This document shows positions 11,238 to 19,730 of a stretch of DNA of 56,719 nt, piece after piece. The position numbers were made by a program, and so were the translations under genes. The first letter of the stretch is position 1, and the number at the start of each line of letters is the position of its first letter. This stretch comes from Holophagaceae bacterium (GTDB lineage: Bacteria; Acidobacteriota; Holophagae; Holophagales; Holophagaceae), in NCBI GenBank assembly GCA_003165415.1, contig PLUC01000150.1:1-56719 (forward strand), read 5' to 3'. The notes under the pieces are model-generated. The model did no database searches, was not told the DNA's origin, and saw nothing but the letters and a program-made list of their open reading frames with translations.

Positions 11238-11699
11238 ATGGATGTCGGGACGACCACTTCCGCGAGCATCAGCAGCTACCAGGCGCTCCAGCCGGAGGTA
11301 CAGGCGCCCGCGGCCGCCCCGGCCAGCCCCGCCGCCCAGACCGCCGCCAGCGCGGCGGCACAGCCCGCCGTCACCGGGGGGCTGGACAACAACTCCGCCG
11401 CCGCGCTGCTGGCCAGCCTGAACCATGGCGCCCAGCAGGCCGCGCCCATGGGCCCCAGCGCCACCCAGGCCATCGCCGCCTACCAGGCCCAGCAGACCTA
11501 CCCGGTTTCAACCCCTCCGGCCCAGACCAGCCCCTCCTCGACCCCCACCACCACCGTGGCCGACACCCCCAGCCAGACCCTCAACACCATCCCGGCCAGC
11601 ACCCCCCCGCCGCCTGAGCCGGATGCCATCTCCAGCGCGGCCGTCCAGCAGGCGGCCCTGGCGTCCATCAATCCCCAGGTCACGAACCTGCTCGCCTAG
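11238..11699 (+). CDS. Hypothetical Ala/Pro/Thr-rich low-complexity protein
   Basis: About 153 residues from ATG 11238, which has a GGGGGAC just upstream; an earlier in-frame ATG at 11208 is possible. The composition is dominated by Ala, Pro, Ser, Thr and Gln (PAAAPASPAAQTAASAAAQ, TPPAQTSPSSTPTTT), with no signal peptide, membrane segment or known domain. It is most likely intrinsically disordered. Third-position GC is high, as in neighbours, and the frame is clean to its stop, so I take it as a real gene. Its function is unknown. It lies between purM (divergent) and folE. Confidence 0.5.
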   Translation: MDVGTTTSASISSYQALQPEVQAPAAAPASPAAQTAASAAAQPAVTGGLDNNSAAALLASLNHGAQQAAPMGPSATQAIAAYQAQQTYPVSTPPAQTSPSSTPTTTVADTPSQTLNTIPASTPPPPEPDAISSAAVQQAALASINPQVTNLLA

Positions 11700-11747
11700 A
11701 TCCCCCACCGGTGGCACCCTGAGAGGGTGTCTGCATGCGGGGGAACC

Positions 11748-12323
11748 ATGACCTTCAACGGTGAGAAAACGGCAATGGCGGTGCGGGCCATGCTGGAGGC
11801 CCTGGGTTTCGACCCCGACGCGGCCGAACTGAAGGAGACCCCCGCGCGGGTGGCGGATTTCTGGGCGGAGCGGCTGGCGGGCTATGCCATGGATCCCGCG
11901 GAGGAACTGCGCGCGCTCCCGGGCGAGCTCACGCCCTGCCCGGTGATCCTGGAACGGGTGCCCTTCGTGAGCACCTGCGAGCACCACCTGGCCCCCTTCT
12001 CCGGCTTCGCCACCATCGGCTACCTGCCGGGGGCCGGCGGCACCGTGGGCCTGTCCAAGCTGGTGCGGCTGGTGCAGGGCTTCGCCAACCGGCTCCAGGT
12101 CCAGGAGCGCATGACCCACCAGATCGCCGAGGCCCTGGCGACCCACCTGCGCGCCGACGCCTGGGGGGTGAAGCTGGTGGCGGTGCATACCTGCATGTCC
12201 CACCGGGGCGTGAAGACCCCCGACGTGCCCGTGAGCACCATGATGCTCGGGGGCCGCTGGCTCGCCGAACCCCCGGCGGCCTTCCAGGCCGCCCGCGCCA
12301 TCTACCCTGAAACGGTATTTTAA
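11748..12323 (+). CDS. folE: GTP cyclohydrolase I
   Basis: 191 residues from ATG 11748, preceded by GGGGGAACC; an upstream in-frame start would add seven residues without an SD. FolE converts GTP to 7,8-dihydroneopterin triphosphate, the first step of folate synthesis. The family signatures are present: VPFVSTCEHHLAPFSGFATIGYLP, with zinc-binding Cys and His and active-site residues, GLSKLVRLVQGFANRLQVQERMT, and the second Cys of the zinc site in VAVHTCMSHRGVK. Full length for a homodecameric type IA enzyme. Confidence 0.95.
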   Translation: MTFNGEKTAMAVRAMLEALGFDPDAAELKETPARVADFWAERLAGYAMDPAEELRALPGELTPCPVILERVPFVSTCEHHLAPFSGFATIGYLPGAGGTVGLSKLVRLVQGFANRLQVQERMTHQIAEALATHLRADAWGVKLVAVHTCMSHRGVKTPDVPVSTMMLGGRWLAEPPAAFQAARAIYPETVF

Positions 12324-12334
12324 TTATCTACAAT
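12307..12334 (+). promoter_or_regulatory. Sigma-70-type promoter for superoxide dismutase gene
   Basis: CTGAAA (12307-12312) and TACAAT (12329-12334), spacer 16, in an AT-rich patch. It overlaps the last codons of folE and would give a leader of about 58 bases before the ATG at 12399. Confidence 0.45.
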
Positions 12335-12398
12335 CACTCACGCACCAAAGGCGGGTAGGATTAAACCGGCGCCAACGCGCAAGTTGACGGAGGTTTTC

Positions 12399-12977
12399 AT
12401 GGCCTATGCAGCCAAGAACTATGACCATCTGAAAGGCGGAGCTCTCAAAGGCTTCAGCGACAGCCAGTTGGAGCAGCACTTCACGCTCTACAAGGGCTAC
12501 ATCGCCAAGCTCAACGAGATCGAAGAGAAGCTGGCCGTCGCGGACAACTCGAAACCCAACTACTCATTCAACGAGTACAGCGAACTGAAGCGCCGGGAGG
12601 CTGTCCCCTTCAATGGCTCATTCCTTCATGAACTGTATTTCGAGAACCTGGGGGCCAACGCGACCCTTTCCCCGGTCCTGCTCAAGGCCATGGAAGCCCA
12701 GGGGGGCAAGGAGAAAATCCTGGCCGACCTGAAGGCCGCCGCCCTCTGCGGACCCGGCTGGGCCCTGCTCACCCGCAACCACCGGGACGGCAAGCTGCAC
12801 ACCTACTTCATCGCCGAGCACCACCTGGGCCTGCCCATCGAGCAGGACATCCTGCTGGTGCTGGACAGCTGGGAGCACGCCTTCATGGTGGACTACGGCA
12901 TCAAGCGCCCCGACTACATCAACGCCTTCATGGAGAACATCAACTGGGGCGAGGTTTCCCGCCGCTTCGCCAAGTAG
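12399..12977 (+). CDS. Superoxide dismutase, Fe/Mn family
   Basis: 192 residues starting at ATG 12399 behind a strong GGAGG. The enzyme dismutates superoxide to oxygen and peroxide. The four metal ligands of the family can be placed: His27 (LEQHFTLYKGYIAKLN), His77 (SFLHELYFENLG), Asp156 and His160 (VLDSWEHAFMVDYGIKRPDYI). The second-ligand region lacks the usual NHS(L)FW motif, so this is a divergent branch of the family. No signal peptide is seen, so it is cytoplasmic. Iron or manganese cannot be decided. A strong intrinsic terminator follows eight bases after the stop. Confidence 0.9.
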   Translation: MAYAAKNYDHLKGGALKGFSDSQLEQHFTLYKGYIAKLNEIEEKLAVADNSKPNYSFNEYSELKRREAVPFNGSFLHELYFENLGANATLSPVLLKAMEAQGGKEKILADLKAAALCGPGWALLTRNHRDGKLHTYFIAEHHLGLPIEQDILLVLDSWEHAFMVDYGIKRPDYINAFMENINWGEVSRRFAK

Positions 12978-14115
12978 GCTGGCAGGGCATCCCGGCGGGC
13001 GCCGGGATGGCCTTTTCATCCCTTTTCCATTCGCTCCTCATGGCGGGCGGCCGGGCTTCGCGTTTCCCCACCTCGGCCCAGGGCCCCTGGAGAATGCCCC
13101 TCATTGAGTTCGCGTCCGCCTGCGCCGCCGGCCAATGCTCGCCCATGGCCGGGTCAAGGAGACAGCCCAGGTAGTGCTCCAGGGCGTAGTCCAGCCAACG
13201 GAACCCCGCCAGGTTGCGGCTCAGGTAGCCCATGTGGCCGCCGTGGGGCTCGGTGTGCAGGTGCACCGCCGGGGAGAGGGCGCACTTCACCACGTCCCCG
13301 CCCGGGGCGAAGGGATCGTCCAGGGAGGTGAGGATGACCGTGGGCACCTGGATCCGGCCCAGGTGGGGGCCGCTGGAGCACTGGGCGTAGTATGCGTCCC
13401 GGCTGGGGTAGCCGGCCTGGGGGGCCGTGTAGACCGCATCCAGGTCGCGCATGGTGCGGGCCGGGGCCAGGGGCCGGGCGCCGGGCCGGAGCATCACCTC
13501 GCGCCGCAGCAGGTGGACGAAGTGCCGGTCGTAGCACCGGTTGAAGCCCTTGACCAGGCGCCTGGAGCAGGCCTCCAGGTCCACCGGCGGGTTCACGGCG
13601 ATGGCCCGGTCCGGCAGGTCGGCACCGTTGAGCCCCAGGAGCAGCAGGAGCATGTTGGCGCTGATGGAGAAGCCCACCGCCACCTGCAGCCGGCCCGGGA
13701 AGCGGGTCCGGCCGAAGCGCAGCACGGCCTCCAGATCCCCGGTGGAGCCGCTGTTGTAGGAGTGGCGGGACCACCCGGCGCCCTCGCCCGCGCCCCGGTG
13801 GTTGGCCGCCAGCACCGTGTGGCCCAGGGCGTGCAGCCGGGCGGCGGCGCGCTGCATGTAGTGGCCGTCCGCGCTGCCGCCCAGGCCGTGGAACAGGTGG
13901 ACCACCACCCCGGAGCCGCCCTCCAGGACCCGCAGGGCCATGGCGTCGCCGTCGTCCAGGTCCAGCCGGATCCGCTCCCAGGGCAGGGCCGGGACCGGGC
14001 TGGGCAGATAATTGGCGGCCACCGTCTGCAGGTGCGGCCCCCGGGCCCAGAACGGAGGGTCGCACGGCAGTTCGGGCCGGGCCAGGGTGATGCGCTTGTC
14101 CAGGATGCCGCCCAT
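12940..14115 (-). CDS. YheT/EMB8-family alpha/beta hydrolase
   Basis: The core matches the YheT family: FWARGPHLQTVAANYLP near the start, LFHGLGGSADGHYMQ as the oxyanion loop, ANHRGAGEGAG, VGFSISANMLLLLLG carrying the nucleophile serine (GFSISAN), LTSLDDPFAPGG with the acid aspartate, and PHGGHMGYL with the catalytic histidine. Start set at ATG 14115 (MGGILDKRITLARPEL); the frame is open back to 14265, but that stretch contains the promoter region of the divergent cytochrome gene. The family normally ends soon after WLDYALEHYL. Here about 60 low-complexity residues follow, running through the superoxide dismutase terminator and 38 bases into that gene. The substrate is unknown (esters or lipids in relatives). 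Confidence 0.8.
   Translation of the reverse strand: MGGILDKRITLARPELPCDPPFWARGPHLQTVAANYLPSPVPALPWERIRLDLDDGDAMALRVLEGGSGVVVHLFHGLGGSADGHYMQRAAARLHALGHTVLAANHRGAGEGAGWSRHSYNSGSTGDLEAVLRFGRTRFPGRLQVAVGFSISANMLLLLLGLNGADLPDRAIAVNPPVDLEACSRRLVKGFNRCYDRHFVHLLRREVMLRPGARPLAPARTMRDLDAVYTAPQAGYPSRDAYYAQCSSGPHLGRIQVPTVILTSLDDPFAPGGDVVKCALSPAVHLHTEPHGGHMGYLSRNLAGFRWLDYALEHYLGCLLDPAMGEHWPAAQADANSMRGILQGPWAEVGKREARPPAMRSEWKRDEKAIPAPAGMPCQPTWRSGGKPRPS
12985..13016 (+). terminator. Intrinsic terminator after superoxide dismutase
   Basis: CATCCCGGC / GCCGGGATG stem with a four-base loop (12988-13009), followed by a CCTTTTC tract. It lies inside the C-terminal extension of the convergent hydrolase frame. 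Confidence 0.8.
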
Positions 14116-14172
14116 GGCCTCGAGCGTAGCGGAAGCTTCGGGAACTTGGAATCTTGCAAAAATTTCGGGCCT

Positions 14173-14190
14173 GTTGATCCGAAAATCAAC
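14173..14190. promoter_or_regulatory. Small palindrome in divergent hydrolase/cytochrome region
   Basis: GTTGAT-CCGAAA-ATCAAC, perfect six-base arms, lies between the hydrolase start and the cytochrome gene. It is a possible operator. No matching regulator is identifiable. Confidence 0.3.
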
Positions 14191-14218
14191 TATCCTCATG
14201 CTTCGATGTTCGCCACGA

Positions 14219-14245
14219 CCCCCACCCCGCCGGGGTGGGCTTTTT
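14219..14245 (+). terminator. Terminator-like hairpin directly before the cytochrome ribosome site
   Basis: CCCACCCC-GCC-GGGGTGGG followed by C and five T (14241-14245), then GGAGG at 14248 and the ATG at 14257. It has the form of a complete intrinsic terminator, but it sits in the 5' leader. It is either an attenuator or the end of an upstream short transcript. Confidence 0.6.
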
Positions 14246-14256
14246 CCGGAGGCAAT

Positions 14257-14493
14257 ATGCGCCACACTTCAACCCTCCTGCTCGCCGCCGCCGCCCTGGC
14301 GCTGGCCCTTCCCGCCGTGGCCAAGCCGGCCTTCGTCCAGAAGGCCAAGGACCATGGCATCGGCGATGCCAAGTGCGTCACTTGCCACGTCAAGATGGGC
14401 GCCAAGGACCTCAATGAGAACGGCAAGTTCGCCAAGGCCCATATGAAGGACGGCGAGCCCGATTGGGTTGCCTTCAAGAAGAACATGAAGTAG
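14257..14493 (+). CDS. Small periplasmic mono-heme c-type cytochrome
   Basis: 78 residues: a cleavable signal peptide (MRHTSTLLLAAAALALALPAVA) and a mature part of about 56 lysine-rich residues with one CVTCH heme-binding motif. A later methionine in HMKDGEP or KKNMK could be the sixth ligand. It would shuttle electrons in the periplasm. The GGAGG at 14248-14252 is well placed. The mature domain is shorter than ordinary class I cytochromes, and I do not recognise a named subfamily. A terminator-like hairpin precedes it and a perfect 12-bp hairpin follows it. Confidence 0.85.
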   Translation: MRHTSTLLLAAAALALALPAVAKPAFVQKAKDHGIGDAKCVTCHVKMGAKDLNENGKFAKAHMKDGEPDWVAFKKNMK

Positions 14494-14511
14494 CCCGGAT
14501 TCCGTTCCGCG

Positions 14512-14539
14512 CGAAGGCCCGGCGGACGCCGGGCCTTCG
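14512..14539. terminator. Hairpin between convergent cytochrome and murC genes
   Basis: CGAAGGCCCGGC-GGAC-GCCGGGCCTTCG, perfect 12-bp stem. It lacks a clear T-run on either side, but its position between two convergent stops fits a bidirectional terminator. Confidence 0.6.
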
Positions 14540-14542
14540 TCG

Positions 14543-15910
14543 TCAGGTCAGGTCCAGGAAGGCCGGGCCCACAGACGTGATGTTGCCGGCGCCCAGGGTC
14601 AGCACCAGGTCCCCGGGCTGGGTGGCGTCCTCCAGCGCCTGGGCCAGGTCCTCCACCCGGGGCACGTAGATGGCCTCCCGCTGGCCGTGGGCGAGGATGG
14701 CGTCCACCACCGAGCGGCCGGTGAGGCCGGGGATGGGCGCTTCGCTGGCGGCGTAGATGTCGGTCACCAGCACCAGGTCGGCCTCGAAGAAGGCTTGGCC
14801 GAATTCCTCCAGCAGCGCCTGGGTGCGGGTGTAGCGGTGGGGCTGGAAGGCCACCACCAGGCGCCGTTCGGGGAATCCCGCGCGGGCGGCCCTCAGGGTG
14901 GCGGCGATCTCGGTGGGGTGGTGGCCGTAGTCGTCCACCACGGTCACCCCGTTGCGCTCGCCGCGCTTCTGGAAGCGCCGGTCGGCGCCGGTGAAGTTGG
15001 CCAGGCTGGCGCGGATGACCTCCCGCTCCACGCCCAGTTCCAGGGCCACGCCGATGGTGGCCAGGGCGTTGAGCACCATGTGGTGGCCCGGGATGCCCAG
15101 GGAGAACTCGCCCAGGTCCTGGCCGTAGGCCCGCACCTTGAAATGGGAGCGCCACCCGTCCATGCGGATGTCCATGCCGCGCAGGTCCACCTGGGGATTG
15201 GTGCCGTAGGTGCGCACCTGGCGCTTGAGCCGGGGTCGCAGGGCGGCCACGTTGGCGTCGTCCATGCACACGAACACCGAGCCGTAGAAGGGCACCTTGT
15301 TGCCGAACAGGGCGAAGGCGTCCATGATCTCGCCCAGGTTCTTGTAGTGGTCCAGGTGCTCCCGGTCGACGTTGGTGATGACCCCGATGGTGGGGGAGAG
15401 CAGCAGGAAGCTGCCGTCGGATTCGTCCGCCTCGGCCACCAGGAACGGCCCCTTGCCCAGCTTGGCGTTGCTGCCGATGGCACCCAGCTTGCCGCCGATG
15501 ACGATGGTGGGGTCGATGCCGCCCTGGCTGAGCACCTGGGCGATCATGCTGGTGGTGGTGGTCTTGCCGTGGGAGCCGGCGATGGCGATCCCGTACTTCA
15601 TGCGCATCAGCTCCGCCAGCATCTCGCCCCTGGGGATCACCGGAACCTTGGCGGCCCTGGCTGCCACCACTTCCGGATTGTTGCCCTTCACGGCGCTGGA
15701 GATCACCACCACCTGGGCGTTCTCCACGCATTTCCCGTCGTGGCCGATGGTCACCCGCACCCCGAGGCTGGCCAGACGCTGGGTGGTGGGACTTTCCTTG
15801 AGGTCGGAGCCGCTCACCTGATAGCCGAGGTTCACCAGCACCTCGGCTATGCCCGACATGCCGATGCCGCCGATCCCGACGAAGTGGATGTACCGAATCT
15901 TTCCAAACAC
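14543..15910 (-). CDS. murC: UDP-N-acetylmuramate--L-alanine ligase
   Basis: About 455 residues. MurC adds L-alanine to UDP-MurNAc, the first peptide step of peptidoglycan synthesis in the cytoplasm. Seen: IHFVGIGGIGMSGIAEVL for the UDP-binding domain, the ATP loop GSHGKTTTTSMIA, EADESDGSFL, TNVDREHLDHY, and the C-terminal DDYGHHPTEIAATL and FQPHRYTRT signatures. I chose the GTG at 15910 (VFGKIRYIHFVGIGG) because GGGAG lies six bases upstream; the frame is open to an ATG at 15934. The gene stands outside any visible mur/fts cluster. Confidence 0.95.
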   Translation of the reverse strand: MFGKIRYIHFVGIGGIGMSGIAEVLVNLGYQVSGSDLKESPTTQRLASLGVRVTIGHDGKCVENAQVVVISSAVKGNNPEVVAARAAKVPVIPRGEMLAELMRMKYGIAIAGSHGKTTTTSMIAQVLSQGGIDPTIVIGGKLGAIGSNAKLGKGPFLVAEADESDGSFLLLSPTIGVITNVDREHLDHYKNLGEIMDAFALFGNKVPFYGSVFVCMDDANVAALRPRLKRQVRTYGTNPQVDLRGMDIRMDGWRSHFKVRAYGQDLGEFSLGIPGHHMVLNALATIGVALELGVEREVIRASLANFTGADRRFQKRGERNGVTVVDDYGHHPTEIAATLRAARAGFPERRLVVAFQPHRYTRTQALLEEFGQAFFEADLVLVTDIYAASEAPIPGLTGRSVVDAILAHGQREAIYVPRVEDLAQALEDATQPGDLVLTLGAGNITSVGPAFLDLT

Positions 15911-15964
15911 CGTATGCTCCCAGGTAATGTTCACAGAATACCTTCAAGCGGGGCGGAGCATCGG

Positions 15965-17824
15965 ATGAAAGCATGGATCGGGCTGAAGCGGATGGGCGGC
16001 GCGGCGGCGGTGATCCTGGCCGGAAATCTGCTCCTGGCCCAGGGGGCCGCCTACGTGCGGAGCCATTACGACAAGCAGGAGGCCATGGTGCCCATGCGCG
16101 ACGGCACCCGGCTGTTCACGGCCATCTACACCCCCAGGGACCACGGGCGGCCCTACCCGTTCCTGCTGGAGCGGACCCCCTACGGGGTGGGACCCTACGG
16201 CCCGGACCAGGTCAAGGACGACCTGGGCCCCTGCGCCCTGTTCGGCCAGGAGGGCTTCATCTTCGTCTACCAGGATGTGCGCGGCAAGCGGATGAGCGAG
16301 GGGACCTTCCAGGACATGACCCCGGCCCTGCCCCACACTGGCGACCCCGCCCAGGTGGACGAGAGCACGGATACCTTCGACACCGTGGCGTGGCTGCTGC
16401 GCCACGTGCCCAACCACAATGGCCGTGCGGGTCAATGGGGGGTGAGCTACCCCGGCTTCTATGCCGCCGCCGCCCTCATCGACGCCCATCCGGCCATGAA
16501 GGCGGTCTCGCCCCAGGGCCCCATCGTGGACTGGTTCATGGGCGACGATTTCCACCGGAACGGAGCCCTCTGGCTGCCGCACCTGTTCAACTACATCGCC
16601 GAGTACGGCCTGTCCCGCCCGCACCCCGCCGGCGAGGAGCCGCCGCCGTTCCACCACGGCACCCGCGACGGCTACGCCTTCTTCCTGGACCTGGGTCCCC
16701 TGGCCAACGCCAATGCCCGTTACTTCAAGGGCGCCATCCCATTCTGGAACGATGTGATGGCCCACGGCACCTACGACGCCTACTGGCAGGTGCGCAACCT
16801 GAGGCCGCACCTGCGCGACGTCCGGCCGGCGGTACTCACCGTGGGCGGCTGGTTCGACGCGGAGAACCTGTTCGGCACCCTGCAGACCTACCAGGCCCTG
16901 GCCGAGCAGAGCCCGGGCACCGACCAGCGGCTGGTCATGGGCCCCTGGGACCACGGCGGCTGGAGCTACCTGCCCGGCGCCAGCCTGGGCGCCGTCACCT
17001 TCGGCGGCAGCCCTTCGGAGTTCTTCCAGACCCGGATGGAATTCCCCTTCTTCATGCACTACCTCAAGGACGCCCCGGATCCGGGTCTGCCCAGGGCCTA
17101 CGTGTTCGAAACCGGCGCCAACCGCTGGCTGCCCATGGACGCCTGGCCGCCCCGGACCCTGCGGCGGACGGACCTGTTCTTCGAGACCCGGGCCCGGCTG
17201 GGATTCACCCGGCCGGCCAAGGACGGCTTCGACGCCTACCCCAGCGACCCGGCCCGGCCGGTGCCCTATTACAATGGCATCACCATCGGCATGGCCAGGG
17301 AATACATGGCCGCCGACCAGCGCTTCGCCGGGCGCAGGCCGGACGTGCTCTCGTACCGCACCGAGCCGCTGAAGGCCGACCTCACCCTGGCCGGCCCGAT
17401 CCAGGCGGACCTCTGGGTGAGCACCTCCGGCACCGACTCGGACTGGGTGGTGAAGGTGATCGACGGCTACCCCGAGGACCTGGCCGAGGCCGACGGGGCC
17501 GCGCCCATGGCCGGCTATCAGCAGCTGGTGCGGGGGGAAGCGATGCGGGGCAAGTTCCGCGAAAGTTTCGAGCACCCCGAGCCGTTCGTGCCCGGCCGGC
17601 CCACGGAGGTCAAGTTCACCCTCAACGACGTCTGCCACACGTTCCTGAAAGGGCACCGGCTCGTGGTGCAGGTGCAGAGCTCCTGGTTCCCGCTCATGGA
17701 CCGCAATCCCCAGGTGTTCACCGACATCTACCAGGCCAGGGAGGCCGACTTCCACGCCGCCGAGGAGCACCTGTACCACAGCCCCGGGCTGCCCTCGCAC
17801 CTGGTGCTGCCGGTGCTGCCGTGA
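15965..17824 (+). CDS. CocE/NonD-family alpha/beta hydrolase, exported (copy 1)
   Basis: 619 residues with an N-terminal signal sequence ending near LLAQGAAY. The family covers cocaine esterase, alpha-amino-acid ester hydrolases, glutaryl acylases and X-Pro dipeptidyl peptidases. It has an alpha/beta hydrolase domain and a C-terminal jelly-roll. The triad can be placed: Ser161 in GQWGVSYPGFY, the Asp in GGWFDAENLFG and the His in GPWDHGGW. The C-terminal domain begins around PLKADLTLAGPIQADLWVST and contains SSWFPLMDRNPQ. The gene ends in GTGA, which is also the start of a close paralog. The substrate cannot be named; an exported peptidase, esterase or amidase is likely. Confidence 0.88.
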   Translation: MKAWIGLKRMGGAAAVILAGNLLLAQGAAYVRSHYDKQEAMVPMRDGTRLFTAIYTPRDHGRPYPFLLERTPYGVGPYGPDQVKDDLGPCALFGQEGFIFVYQDVRGKRMSEGTFQDMTPALPHTGDPAQVDESTDTFDTVAWLLRHVPNHNGRAGQWGVSYPGFYAAAALIDAHPAMKAVSPQGPIVDWFMGDDFHRNGALWLPHLFNYIAEYGLSRPHPAGEEPPPFHHGTRDGYAFFLDLGPLANANARYFKGAIPFWNDVMAHGTYDAYWQVRNLRPHLRDVRPAVLTVGGWFDAENLFGTLQTYQALAEQSPGTDQRLVMGPWDHGGWSYLPGASLGAVTFGGSPSEFFQTRMEFPFFMHYLKDAPDPGLPRAYVFETGANRWLPMDAWPPRTLRRTDLFFETRARLGFTRPAKDGFDAYPSDPARPVPYYNGITIGMAREYMAADQRFAGRRPDVLSYRTEPLKADLTLAGPIQADLWVSTSGTDSDWVVKVIDGYPEDLAEADGAAPMAGYQQLVRGEAMRGKFRESFEHPEPFVPGRPTEVKFTLNDVCHTFLKGHRLVVQVQSSWFPLMDRNPQVFTDIYQAREADFHAAEEHLYHSPGLPSHLVLPVLP

Positions 17825-19692
17825 ACCCGCGCCCCTGGCTGCTGGCCCTGGCGGCCTGCCTCCCGCTGCCGGCCCAGGGCGTCGCCTACCTGGAGGCCCA
17901 CTACCGCAAGCAGGAAGTGCGCATCCCCATGCGCGACGGGGTGCTGCTGTTCACCGCCATCTACACCCCCCGGGAACCCGGGCCCTTCCCGGTCCTGCTC
18001 AACCGCACCCCCTACGGCATCGGCCCCTACGGGGAGGACGCCTTCCCCGAGCAGTTGGGTCCCAGCGAGGAACTGGCCCGGGACGGGTTCATCTTCGTCT
18101 ACCAGGACGTGCGCGGAAAGATGATGAGCGAGGGCGCTTTCCGGGAGATGACGCCCCTGCTGGACGGCCGGGGCGTGGACGAGGCCACCGACGCCTGGGA
18201 CACCATCGAATGGATCCTGAAACAGGTCCCGGGCCACAACGGCCGGGTGGGCGCCTGGGGCATCTCCTACCCCGGGTTCTACGCCGCCTGCGCCCTGGTG
18301 GGGGCCCATCCCGCGCTCAAGGCCGTCTCGCCCCAGGCCCCCATCTCCGACCTGTTCGCCGGCGACGACGACCACCACAACGGCGCCCTGTTCCTGGCTC
18401 AGACCTTCTGGTTCGACGGCGTCTACGCCATGCCCCGGCCCCAGCCCACGTCCCTGGAGCCGGAACCGCCCGCCTTCACCCGGTTCCACCCCGACGGCTA
18501 CCAGTTCTTCCTGGACCTGGGCCCCCTGCCCCACGCCGACGCGAGGTTCTTCCACGGCCAGGTCCAGGTCTGGACCGACGAGATGGCCCACGGCGCCGAC
18601 GACGCCTACTGGCAGGCCCGGGACCTGCGCCCGCACCTCAAGGACATCCGCCCCGCCGTGCTCACCGTGGGCGGCTGGTTCGACCCGGAGGATCTGTTCG
18701 GGACCCTCCAGGTGCACCAGCGCGCCGCCCTGCGCGATGTCCTGGTCATGGGCCCCTGGGACCACGGCGGCTGGTCCGAGGGCGACGGCGACCGGCTGGG
18801 CGATGCCCGGTTCGGCTCCGCCACCGCCGCGTACTACCGGGCGCAGGTGGAGGCGCCGTTCTTCCGCCATCACCTGAAGGGGGCGCCGGATCCCGGTCTG
18901 CCCAAGGCCCTGGTGTTCGAAACCGGGACCAACCAGTGGCGCCGGTTCAGCGCCTGGCCGCCGCCCGGGGTCCAACCCACCCCCCTGTACCTCCAGGAGG
19001 GCGGCGGGCTGGGGTTCCAGGCCCCCCGGGCGGCCTCCGGGGAGGACGCGTTCGTGGGCGATCCCGCCCATCCGGTGCCCTACACCGCCGGCACCGAGGC
19101 CCAGGTGTCCTCGGCCTTCATGGTGGAGGACCAGCGCTTCGCCGCCCGGCGGCCGGACGTGCTGGTCTACCAGACCCCCGTCCTCACCGCCGCGGTCACC
19201 GTGGCCGGCCCGGTCCAGGCCCGGCTCCAGGTGAGCACCCGCGGCACCGACGCCGACTGGGTGGTGAAGCTCATCGACGTCCTTCCGGGCGAGGCCGGGG
19301 ATCCTGAACCGGCCGGCGGCGGCAACCTGGGGGGTACCCTGGGCGGCTGCCAGCGGCTGGTGCGGGCCGAGGTGATGCGGGGCAAGTTCCGCCGCAGCCT
19401 GGAGACCCCCGAGCCCTTCGCCCCCGGCCAGCCCACCCCGGTGACCTTCACCCTGAACGACATCTGCCACACCTTCCGCCCGGGGCACCGGATCATGGTG
19501 CAGATCCAGAGCTCCTGGTTTCCCCTGGTGGACCGCAACCCCCAGGTGTTCATGGACATCTATCACGCCCGGGACCAGGACTTCCGCAGGGCCGAGCACC
19601 GGGTCTACCGGAACGCGGCCCTGCCCTCCTGCATCATCCTGCCGGTGCTAAATACGACCAAGAACTTGCATGGAAAAAACATGGTAAAATGA
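17821..19692 (+). CDS. CocE/NonD-family alpha/beta hydrolase, exported (copy 2)
   Basis: 623 residues starting at the GTG that overlaps the stop of copy 1 (GTGA). It is closely similar to copy 1 along its whole length, so a tandem duplication. It has a signal peptide (PWLLALAACLPLPAQG), nucleophile Ser in GAWGISYPGFYAA, Asp in GGWFDPEDLFG and His in GPWDHGGWSEG, and the same C-terminal jelly-roll (SSWFPLVDRNPQ). Differences are concentrated in the cap region (DLFAGDDDHHNGALFLAQTFWFDG) and around a Gly-rich insert (PAGGGNLGGTLGG), which suggests different substrates. The last dozen residues (LNTTKNLHGKNMVK) come from AT-rich DNA unlike the rest and are absent from copy 1. Confidence 0.88.
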   Translation: MNPRPWLLALAACLPLPAQGVAYLEAHYRKQEVRIPMRDGVLLFTAIYTPREPGPFPVLLNRTPYGIGPYGEDAFPEQLGPSEELARDGFIFVYQDVRGKMMSEGAFREMTPLLDGRGVDEATDAWDTIEWILKQVPGHNGRVGAWGISYPGFYAACALVGAHPALKAVSPQAPISDLFAGDDDHHNGALFLAQTFWFDGVYAMPRPQPTSLEPEPPAFTRFHPDGYQFFLDLGPLPHADARFFHGQVQVWTDEMAHGADDAYWQARDLRPHLKDIRPAVLTVGGWFDPEDLFGTLQVHQRAALRDVLVMGPWDHGGWSEGDGDRLGDARFGSATAAYYRAQVEAPFFRHHLKGAPDPGLPKALVFETGTNQWRRFSAWPPPGVQPTPLYLQEGGGLGFQAPRAASGEDAFVGDPAHPVPYTAGTEAQVSSAFMVEDQRFAARRPDVLVYQTPVLTAAVTVAGPVQARLQVSTRGTDADWVVKLIDVLPGEAGDPEPAGGGNLGGTLGGCQRLVRAEVMRGKFRRSLETPEPFAPGQPTPVTFTLNDICHTFRPGHRIMVQIQSSWFPLVDRNPQVFMDIYHARDQDFRRAEHRVYRNAALPSCIILPVLNTTKNLHGKNMVK

Positions 19693-19714
19693 ACCGGTTA
19701 AGGGGTATTTTCTT

Positions 19715-19728
19715 CACCTCCGGAGGTG
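19715..19728 (+). promoter_or_regulatory. Palindrome containing the ribosome site of the VOC gene
   Basis: CACCTCCGGAGGTG is a perfect 14-base palindrome whose right half is the GGAGG Shine-Dalgarno of the ATG at 19731. In RNA the left half could pair with and mask the ribosome site. Confidence 0.5.
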
Positions 19729-19730
19729 CC

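Noticed and set aside
14687..15964. Long plus-strand open frame running through murC into the first CocE gene
   Set aside because: It is a GC-rich shadow of murC on the other strand; its translation has no family features and the true gene starts at 15965.
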